64,000 bases of DNA from Escarpia spicata (lineage: Eukaryota > Annelida > Polychaeta > Sabellida > Siboglinidae): assembly GCA_963995525.1 (NCBI GenBank), contig OZ023212.1:15754775-15818774 (forward strand), written 5' to 3'. A program made the position numbers and the translations under genes. Within the stretch, counting starts at the first letter, position 1. The number at the start of each line of letters is the position of its first letter. The notes beneath the pieces are model-generated. The model saw only the letters and a program-made list of their open reading frames with translations. It did no database searches and was not told the origin of the DNA. This document shows positions 61,401-64,000 of this stretch, piece by piece.

Positions 61401-63445
61401 GACGTGATTCCAGCTGAAACAGAAATAACTTACCCTATCTCCCTTTGGACCCAAAATGCCAGCAGGTCCTCTTAGTCCAGACTTCCCTGGCAAACCCTGA
61501 ATCACAACAAATCATATATAGCACGGATAATAAACATCTCTACAAGCATATGTGTGAATTTTCATGTCATTGATCATTATCCTAGATAATCATCAAGAAT
61601 TCATAAAACTGTCATAACATCACCAACAAATTTCACTTAATGTACAAAAATTTAATTAGTAATACTACACCTTATTATAAGACACATGTAGATCAAAGTT
61701 AAAGGGCAATGAATCAATGCACAACTTACACCTTCCATGCCAGATTATCGGCACATTAAATACATTTTTTTAAGTTACGTTTTTAAGAAACACAGCAATT
61801 CTTTAAAAAATTTAAAATGTTAGAGTGACTATTGTTCGCTGAACATTCGTCAGGATAGTTCGAGAATTTGTACCTCGTAGAGGCTTTCGTTGACGTGACA
61901 CACCAACTTCTTCAGTACAGGTGACGTGTGACGCCATCGTACATTTTAGATAGTTTGTAACTCCTCTTATCTCTGTTGATTAGTGTCCTAACTTTCTGAT
62001 CCATCTTTTATGTGTCGTGTTCTTTTGTTGGTTCCTTGTCCACTGTTTTCGTTCCCTCCCAGTGTAAGATATGTATTTTTATTGTTGCGTGGTCTGTGAA
62101 GGCGGATTTTTTGATAGTCACATGTACTGAAGTAGTTGGTGTGTTATATCAATGAAAACCTCTACAAGGTAAAAATTAACGTATTGGACATGTCTAAAAG
62201 AACTAATTTGGTTAGTGTGTCTAGTTCTTGGATTACTCACTGGGTGTCCGGGCGGTCCTTCGGGACCGTCCTGCCCTGGGTCCCCTGGCGAACCGGGGAC
62301 AGATATCACATCCCTGCTGTCTGCTGCAACCAACAGAAACTAGTGTTGGTCTGATTTAAAACGATCATCAGCTTGGCCATACTGACTGATAACAGATTAT
62401 AGATTGTATTGTCAGTTTGTGGGTGGCCATTCTAAGAAAGGTTTGATCACTAGATGGCAGTACTAAACTATTAATCAGACCTGCCTACCCCAAAACTTCC
62501 TGTCAGTAATCCTTCTTTCCATTTACACTGATTTTCAGGAATATAGGCTTGCTGTCAGTAATAGTTCAGAACCATGTCAGATATTGTCACGAAAAGAACA
62601 CCACTGTCAGTAATACTTTAATACTGTGACTATGACAATAGGTGCACCCAAAACATAATTGTCTCTAATAAACTATGAGGTGTTTTGAAGCGTTCAATTA
62701 ACAAGGTAAGGTAGATGTTCATAACCAGCATTGATGGAAATCAAACGTGAAGAAGCGTAACTGTAATGTAAATGAGTCTATACACATTGTAATTCTGATT
62801 TTATGTAAATTTAAAAAACAGCATGCTGACTACAAAAACTTGACAAATTATAACAATGCATCATGTCATTGTCTATTGGTGGTGTCATTAGGATTAATAT
62901 TAGTAGCCAGTATATCTAGGGCCAGGCTAAAGACTACCCAGTATAGTAGCTTGACAAGATCAAAGACAAAGTCATGCCAGGGGACGGCAAAACATTACGT
63001 TACGCTAGTCATCGACATCGTTTAGACTGTAGTCTACTCAACTCTAGTATATAAGCCTATCCCTGTATTATAGGGTGTAAATGATAGACTAAACTCAATA
63101 AATACACTAACTTAGTCTTAGTAGTCAGTTGGCCTAACACTACAAGTACAACACCCACTACTCTGTCACTAGTACTAGTCTAACGACGTAGTCAGTACCT
63201 GCAATTATCACGGTCACCGGCACCAGTGTCAGTGACCATGTGAAATAGGAAAATAAATTTCGCGTATCCGGCAGTATGTAAAGCCCACCCCCTTCTTTAA
63301 ACTTGACAATACGGGCCGTGTCTGCGTGCATGCTGTTATAAACGTTTGCAGCACACGTTTCTTCTTGGCTGGTAGTGGTGCCGTTTCGATCCCCGGCATC
63401 ATTCCATGCCGCGTGAGTCGTGACTTCGTTTTGTTTGAGCGACAT
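28242..63445 (-). CDS. COL15/18-like: collagen XV/XVIII-like (multiplexin) gene with C-terminal endostatin, 22 exons
   Basis: Twenty-two exons, all with GT-AG borders, join in one frame of 3159 bases (about 1052 residues). In order: a 63-residue hydrophilic N-terminus, a hydrophobic segment (64-82), an interrupted Gly-X-Y region (about 91-668), an NC1 trimerisation exon (669-711), a hinge (712-877) and endostatin (878-1052). Multiplexins are basement-membrane proteins whose endostatin fragment is released by cleavage in the hinge and acts on cell migration and axon or vessel growth. The usual N-terminal thrombospondin/laminin-G domain is absent from this chain. Either this is a short isoform with other exons beyond the right edge, or the N-terminus is membrane-anchored. 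Most exons are phase 0 and begin with a Gly codon. Phase-0 exons hidden in introns cannot be excluded. Confidence 0.9.
29735..30900 (+). pseudogene. pogo/Tigger-type (DDE) transposase relic
   Basis: Three overlapping, frame-shifted plus-strand segments form a decayed transposase. The first has a helix-turn-helix part ([14 protein letters not shown]). The second has [19 protein letters not shown], the first catalytic-Asp motif of pogo/jerky-type DDE domains. The third has [11 protein letters not shown] and [13 protein letters not shown] with the second Asp. The third acidic region (PPH.NH..QLL) is degraded. Frameshifts near 30060 and 30330 mean it is dead. It lies in the last collagen intron on the opposite strand. 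Terminal repeats were not identified. Confidence 0.85.
31228..31625. repeat. possible MITE with short inverted repeats
   Basis: ACGTCACATATGA near 31235 is matched in inverse by TCATATGTGACGT near 31602. The 79-codon open frame between them is not recognisable. Target-site duplication is not clear. Confidence 0.25.
32565..32680 (-). CDS. COL15/18-like: collagen exon 21: endostatin middle part
   Basis: The acceptor is CATTGTAG and the donor ACTG followed by GTGAGT. It encodes [20 protein letters not shown], then [19 protein letters not shown] with the Trp codon split. Human endostatin has LFPSWEALFSG...ARIFSFDGKDVLRHPTWP. It is phase 0 in and phase 2 out. Confidence 0.94.
33055..33252 (-). 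CDS. COL15/18-like: collagen exon 20: endostatin N-terminal part
   Basis: The acceptor is AACTTGTAG and the donor ATCAAG followed by GTAACG. It encodes [20 protein letters not shown], then [34 protein letters not shown] and TIPIVNIK. This aligns along its length with human [20 protein letters not shown] and onward. The first conserved cysteine is in DYTC. Confidence 0.95.
33797..34018. mobile_element. hAT-like MITE
   Basis: The left end is CAGTTGTTCTTAACC. The right end is GGTTAAGAACCTCTG, its imperfect inverse. CAG.GGTTCT.AACC termini are typical of hAT (Charlie-type) non-autonomous elements. Internal GACCCAAAACTGGGTCGCCA is shared with the fragment at 8530-8640. It lies in the collagen intron between exons 19 and 20. 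Confidence 0.7.
34051..34116 (-). CDS. COL15/18-like: collagen exon 19: end of hinge
   Basis: The acceptor is GATCGAAGCAG and the donor AACATG followed by GTACGT. The 66 bases encode [20 protein letters not shown] then NM, a Pro-rich stretch leading straight into endostatin. It is phase 0 on both sides. Endostatin-releasing cleavage in this family occurs in such a hinge. Confidence 0.85.
35319..35461. repeat. near-perfect 50-bp-arm inverted repeat (hairpin)
   Basis: The left arm includes AACACTTACTTTGGAGCGTT followed by TAGTGGAAACTTGCAACGTT. The right arm (35411-35461) is its exact inverse apart from one base near the outer end. The loop is about 43 bases. It lies in the collagen intron between exons 18 and 19. 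No coding content is present. Confidence 0.9.
36773..37165 (-). CDS. COL15/18-like: collagen exon 18: Arg/Pro-rich hinge with heptad repeats
   Basis: A long pyrimidine tract (CTCGTCTTTCTTCTCTCTCT) ends in CAG as acceptor, and GCTGCG followed by GTAAGT is the donor. The exon is 393 bases, phase 0 on both sides, and entirely open. It starts [20 protein letters not shown] and becomes dominated by Arg, Pro, Thr and Gln. About five 21-base units follow near the end, such as [14 protein letters not shown] and IPRQPTR. Vertebrate multiplexins also have a Pro-rich hinge here, but this one is longer and strongly basic. Transcript evidence is missing, so the exon call rests on splice signals, phase and position. 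Confidence 0.75.
37264..37451. mobile_element. pogo-like MITE with TA flanks
   Basis: The left end reads TA then CAGTCGAACCTCGC. The reverse complement of the right end reads TA then CAGTGAAACCTCTC. CAG termini and a TA target site fit the pogo/Tigger group, for which a transposase relic lies at 29735-30900. The interior has no coding capacity. A degraded copy lies at 24191-24373. Confidence 0.7.
38155..38193 (-). CDS. COL15/18-like: collagen exon 17: short post-NC1 exon
   Basis: The acceptor is CTTTCAG and the donor CCAGCG followed by GTGAGT. The 39 bases encode [13 protein letters not shown] in phase 0. It continues the final strand of the trimerisation domain and opens the hinge. Confidence 0.75.
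38425..38960 (-). mobile_element. non-LTR retrotransposon 3' end, second family
   Basis: The minus-strand frame at 38706-38933 encodes [20 protein letters not shown], then [16 protein letters not shown] and [11 protein letters not shown]. This is the C-terminal signature of LINE ORF2 proteins (LRSA..., A..WN.LP, FK..LKTYLF). The 3' end on the plus strand is (AAT)n followed by TCTTTATTTTATATAGCGCC. It sits in a collagen intron in the gene's orientation. Confidence 0.8.
39286..39414 (-). CDS. COL15/18-like: collagen exon 16: NC1 trimerisation domain
   Basis: The acceptor is TTGTTTGCAG and the donor GTCTTG followed by GTAGGT. It encodes [20 protein letters not shown], then [20 protein letters not shown] and LVL. 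Collagen XVIII has the equivalent TMLASSHLVPEGSLIFVAER and EELFVRVRNGFRKVQL. This domain nucleates the trimer before triple-helix folding. Confidence 0.93.
39455..39530 (-). mobile_element. retroelement 3' tail fragment
   Basis: The reverse complement reads GAGGACTGGATACTGCGCTA then TATAAGAACT. It is identical in sequence to the tail of the SINE at 41465-41760, in opposite orientation. Confidence 0.55.
39883..40089 (-). CDS. COL15/18-like: collagen exon 15: last collagenous exon
   Basis: The acceptor is CTCCTAG and the donor GTTGGA followed by GTGAGT. A run of (GPP)n is interrupted by [15 protein letters not shown], then (GPP)n continues to [18 protein letters not shown] before NC1. It is phase 0 and 69 codons. 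The GPP-rich C-terminal end is where triple-helix folding starts in collagens. Confidence 0.93.
40734..40835 (-). CDS. COL15/18-like: collagen exon 14
   Basis: The acceptor is TTCTGTCCAG and the donor GTGCGG followed by GTGAGT. It encodes [20 protein letters not shown] then a non-collagenous [14 protein letters not shown]. It is phase 0 and 34 codons. Confidence 0.9.
41170..41270 (-). CDS. COL15/18-like: collagen exon 13
   Basis: The acceptor is ATCTGACAG and the donor ACCAAG followed by GTGAGT. It enters in phase 1. With the preceding G it encodes [20 protein letters not shown] and [14 protein letters not shown]. The split codon gives Ala where Gly would continue the triplet, a natural imperfection. 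Confidence 0.88.
41465..41760 (+). mobile_element. tRNA-derived SINE
   Basis: It begins AGCGCAGTGGTGCAGTGGCT, with an A-box-like GTGGTGCAGTGGCTAGAGCC resembling tRNA-Ser/Leu. A weak B-box (AGTTCACTCAG) lies at the usual distance. The body contains TGAATGAGTACCTGGC. The 3' end reads GAGGACTGGATACTGCGCTA then TATAAGAACTGCC and has lost most of its tail. It lies in a collagen intron, antisense to the gene. Confidence 0.7.
41983..42055 (-). CDS. COL15/18-like: collagen exon 12
   Basis: The acceptor is TGTGTTTCAG and the donor TTTGCTG followed by GTAAGG. It encodes [20 protein letters not shown] then PGFA plus one base, so it exits in phase 1, unlike its phase-0 neighbours. Confidence 0.9.
42105..42640 (-). 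mobile_element. non-LTR retrotransposon 3' end (CR1/L2-like), decayed
   Basis: The plus strand starts (AAT)n then GGTAACTTCTCTTGTGCCTA, the inverse of the tail at 5760-5812. It continues with AACATTGGAACTAG-type and GATCGAAGCTGG-type sequence in inverse order. Internal frames are broken. Confidence 0.8.
42751..43005 (-). repeat. 37-bp minisatellite near a 5' splice site (~7 copies)
   Basis: On the gene strand the unit is GGTAGATAGGAGGGGTGAAT, then GTGAAGGAGAATGAAAG. It begins within about 20-30 bases of the exon 11 donor. The exon end and donor read AAAGGAGAACAA then GTAGGTGCATAGGG, which the unit resembles (AAGGAGAATGAA..GTAGATAGG). Copies vary from 31 to 38 bases. Confidence 0.85.
43026..43178 (-). 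CDS. COL15/18-like: collagen exon 11
   Basis: The acceptor is GTGTTGACAG and the donor GAACAA followed by GTAGGT. It encodes [20 protein letters not shown], then [14 protein letters not shown], a [12 protein letters not shown] interruption and GEKGEQ. It is phase 0 and 51 codons. Confidence 0.92.
43790..44060. repeat. dispersed repeat, copy 1
   Basis: CAGGCAACTGTCCAGTTTAA, GTGACCAATTACACATTAGT and CAGAGAATCTTAGCTC recur in diverged form at 45010-45180. It lies in the collagen intron between exons 10 and 11. Confidence 0.5.
44165..44350 (+). mobile_element. non-LTR reverse transcriptase fragment
   Basis: It encodes [20 protein letters not shown] and [13 protein letters not shown], the reverse-transcriptase D..KAFD motif. 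It is isolated and truncated, and antisense within the collagen intron. Confidence 0.75.
45010..45180. repeat. dispersed repeat, copy 2
   Basis: TAGGCAACTGTTCAGTCTAA, TGTGACCAATTAAAGATTAG and GCAGAGCTTAGTCATGG parallel the 43790-44060 copy in the same order. Confidence 0.5.
45215..45560. repeat. two-copy duplication, ~175 bp
   Basis: Both copies contain AATGATTCAAT.AAATACAGAT, CATAGTGGCAGTGCCCTAAG (or a variant), GCAAAATTAGA and AAGTTGCTGAAC.GTTT. A further partial copy lies near 44585-44635. The block ends GGACAGCGGACGCAGAGTGA then TGGCAATAG. The family is unassigned. Confidence 0.6.
46855..53530 (-). repeat. 59-bp minisatellite starting exactly at a 5' splice site (~110 copies)
   Basis: On the gene strand each unit begins GTGAGTTACTGTGGTGCTAT, then ATTCAACACAGATTGTCTGT, then GTAGCCACTGAAGGGACGT. 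The first unit's GTGAGT is the authentic donor of collagen exon 10, at 53530/53531. Unit length varies from 57 to 61 through CA-dinucleotide gain. CACAGA.TTG.TCTGTG inside each unit is a small hairpin. Linked rare variants (GACTATAGTACC with ACTCTCACG) recur about 777 bases apart, showing block duplication. At 6.7 kb it is the largest repeat in the window. Confidence 0.97.
53531..53686 (-). CDS. COL15/18-like: collagen exon 10 with a Cys-x-x-Cys interruption
   Basis: The acceptor is CAGCCCTTGCAG and the donor TTCCCC followed by GTGAGT. It encodes [20 protein letters not shown], then [20 protein letters not shown] and [16 protein letters not shown] could make interchain disulfides and NCS is an N-glycosylation sequon. 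It is phase 0 and 52 codons. Confidence 0.94.
54247..54369 (-). CDS. COL15/18-like: collagen exon 9
   Basis: The acceptor is TTGACCCTAG and the donor ATCCAG followed by GTAATA. It encodes [20 protein letters not shown] then a 20-residue non-collagenous [20 protein letters not shown] with a final Q. It is phase 0. Confidence 0.92.
55189..55323 (-). CDS. COL15/18-like: collagen exon 8
   Basis: The acceptor is TGTTTCAG and the donor CCCATT followed by GTGAGT. It encodes 15 uninterrupted Gly-X-Y triplets, from [19 protein letters not shown] to [12 protein letters not shown]. It is phase 0. Confidence 0.94.
55740..56803 (-). repeat. 21-bp minisatellite spanning a 5' splice site (~48 copies)
   Basis: On the gene strand the unit is GTAAGTGTACTCTGTGACCC plus A. 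The exon 7 junction reads GACCCG then GTATGTGCACTCAGTGACC, so the unit matches both the last exon bases and the intron start. Nearly every copy offers (C)CA followed by GTAAGT. A nine-unit block of 189 bases is repeated about four times, with GAGAACA at 56291, 56480 and 56669. As 21 is divisible by three, the array gives long artefactual frames on both strands. Confidence 0.95.
56804..56935 (-). CDS. COL15/18-like: collagen exon 7
   Basis: The acceptor is TTACTGACAG and the donor GACCCG followed by GTATGT. It encodes [20 protein letters not shown], then [20 protein letters not shown] and AGDP. It is phase 0 and 44 codons, with an interruption around [11 protein letters not shown]. Confidence 0.92.
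57355..59190 (-). repeat. ~50-bp minisatellite next to a 5' splice site (~37 copies)
   Basis: On the plus strand the unit is AGACACAAGGTGGAGACCAG, then GACCCAGACCAGGTCCATGG, then TGACAGTGAC. Shorter variants lack a few bases (GGTGAGTGACAGAT). On the gene strand the array enters about ten bases after the exon 6 donor (GTATGACAAT then CTGTCACTGTCACC). It is nearly stop-free in all three minus frames, so long open frames of 361 and 581 codons are artefacts. Confidence 0.94.
59199..59315 (-). CDS. COL15/18-like: collagen exon 6
   Basis: The acceptor is CATGTTGCAG and the donor GACCAG followed by GTATGA. It encodes 13 perfect Gly-X-Y triplets, [20 protein letters not shown] then [19 protein letters not shown]. 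It is phase 0. Confidence 0.92.
59795..59956 (-). CDS. COL15/18-like: collagen exon 5
   Basis: The acceptor is CGTGTTCCAG and the donor GAACGG followed by GTGAGG. A non-helical start [18 protein letters not shown] is followed by [20 protein letters not shown] and [16 protein letters not shown]. It is phase 0 and 54 codons. Confidence 0.93.
60411..60560 (-). CDS. COL15/18-like: collagen exon 4
   Basis: The acceptor is GGTGTTTCAG and the donor GAGGAG followed by GTAAGA. It encodes [20 protein letters not shown], then [20 protein letters not shown] and [10 protein letters not shown]. It is phase 0 and 50 codons. Confidence 0.93.
61434..61496 (-). CDS. COL15/18-like: collagen exon 3
   Basis: The acceptor is GTGATTCAG and the donor GATAGG followed by GTAAGT. 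The 63 bases encode [20 protein letters not shown] plus R in phase 0. Confidence 0.92.
61865..62110 (-). mobile_element. Penelope-like element C-terminal fragment, decayed copy
   Basis: It is the same segment as 7895-8140 in the same orientation, with more damage. [11 protein letters not shown], then a stop, then [15 protein letters not shown] can be traced on the minus strand. It lies in the collagen intron between exons 2 and 3. Confidence 0.55.
62241..62323 (-). CDS. COL15/18-like: collagen exon 2: start of triple helix
   Basis: The acceptor is GTTGGTTGCAG followed by a second CAG (a NAGNAG site), and the donor is CACCCA followed by GTGAGT. It enters in phase 1 and encodes [20 protein letters not shown] then EGPPGHP. 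Using the second AG would remove a single Ala without changing frame. Confidence 0.88.
63199..63445 (-). CDS. COL15/18-like: collagen exon 1: hydrophilic N-terminus and hydrophobic segment
   Basis: The ATG at 63445-63443 is the first in frame after a TGA 24 bases upstream, so this looks like a true start. The donor is TTGCAG followed by GTACTG, phase 1, matching exon 2. About 63 hydrophilic residues ([20 protein letters not shown] onward) contain basic residues just before a 19-residue hydrophobic run [19 protein letters not shown]. The Gly-X-Y region starts soon after. This is the layout of a type II membrane collagen. A signal sequence from a downstream Met (residue 39) is an alternative. 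No laminin-G domain is present. Confidence 0.75.
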
Positions 63446-63477
63446 GAGCACGGAAATGCGAATTTGTCATAACGCTG

Positions 63478-63560
63478 TTTCCTATTGGTCAGATTACGAC
63501 CAGAAGCAGCAAATGAAAAAACATGTCACAACAAGCAGCGTATATATGCTGCCACCTGTT
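63478..63560 (-). promoter_or_regulatory. possible collagen proximal promoter
   Basis: On the gene strand a CATATATAC TATA-like box lies near 63540-63550 and GACCAATAGG (a CCAAT box) near 63481-63490, both upstream of the ATG. The CCAAT box lies downstream of the TATA-like box, which is not the usual order, so at most one of them is likely functional. Confidence 0.25.
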
Positions 63561-63839
63561 GACTAAAGTGAAGCTAAATTTGAGGACTACAGAAGTGATT
63601 GACGATCATTGTGACAATGAAAGAATCCGTAATATTTTCATCCCTCGCCGTAATACCGTAATTTTAGGTGTATTTCCGGAATGATTCCGGACAATCCGGA
63701 ATGGTAGGCAGGTCTGTACTAATGCAACAGATCAGTGGCTGTTGATGTAAACATACAATATATTTCACAAAGATGTATGTTGGCAACCAGTGTTGTGCAA
63801 TATCAGCTGCATTAGTCTGATTAAGACCACATTTACAAA

Positions 63840-64000
63840 CTCAAGCAAATCCAAAACATGGCAGCCAAAATCATGACGTTCACACCTCGCTATGACCACA
63901 TAACACCGATTCTAAAATAATTACACTGGCTGCCAATCAAGTGCCGAATGAAGTTTAGAATAATTCATGTATTCCATTGTCTGAACAGGACGGCGCCGCT
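63840..64000 (+). mobile_element. non-LTR retrotransposon fragment, cut by window edge
   Basis: It encodes TPRYDHITPIL, a stop, then LHWLPIKCRMKFRIIHVFHC. This is the conserved YDHITP.L..LHWLP motif near the C-terminus of LINE ORF2. It continues past the right edge. Confidence 0.65.

Noticed and set aside
9157..63445. Functional link between the caspase and the endostatin gene because they are neighbours
   Set aside because: They converge tail to tail across about 4.8 kb. Nothing in the sequence suggests shared control, and animal gene order alone is weak evidence.

Overview
The window comes from an AT-rich animal genome with long introns. It holds two recognisable multi-exon genes arranged tail to tail, among many retroelement relics, MITEs and very large minisatellites. 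A tandem-DED caspase, an endostatin collagen and CR1/L2-like non-LTR relics suit a marine invertebrate. Minisatellites that begin at exon/intron junctions are something I recall being described in amphioxus (Adh locus), so a cephalochordate is a reasonable guess. Taxonomy is inference.

Left flank (1-9156): no convincing complete gene. It contains a possible 5' exon, tandem duplications, a CR1/L2-like LINE 3' end, a Penelope-like C-terminal fragment and MITE pieces.

Plus strand (9157-23420): eight coding exons join in consistent phase into a ~645-residue caspase-8/10-like protein. It has two death effector domains, a repeat-rich linker encoded by two related exons, and a caspase domain with the His and Cys of the catalytic dyad. 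The last intron ends in a 77-bp minisatellite in which every unit contains a 3' splice site plus the first 25 bases of the last exon. That gives 62 near-identical acceptors before the real one.

Middle (23421-28241): convergent intergenic DNA with a 32-bp minisatellite and a MITE.

Minus strand (63445-28242): 22 exons join in phase into a ~1052-residue collagen XV/XVIII-like protein. From the N-terminus it has a cytosolic-looking segment, a hydrophobic segment, interrupted Gly-X-Y exons, an NC1 trimerisation exon, an Arg/Pro-rich hinge and a complete endostatin domain on three exons with four cysteines. Four of its introns carry minisatellites that start at, or within a few tens of bases of, the 5' splice site. 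In the clearest two (59-bp and 21-bp units) each unit repeats the donor sequence itself. The introns also hold a pogo-type transposase relic, MITEs, a SINE, LINE tails and a near-perfect 50-bp-arm hairpin.

The main unusual theme is splice-site-anchored tandem arrays in two unrelated neighbouring genes on opposite strands. They arise at both donor and acceptor ends, and would make exact splice-site choice critical for an intact caspase and an intact collagen.
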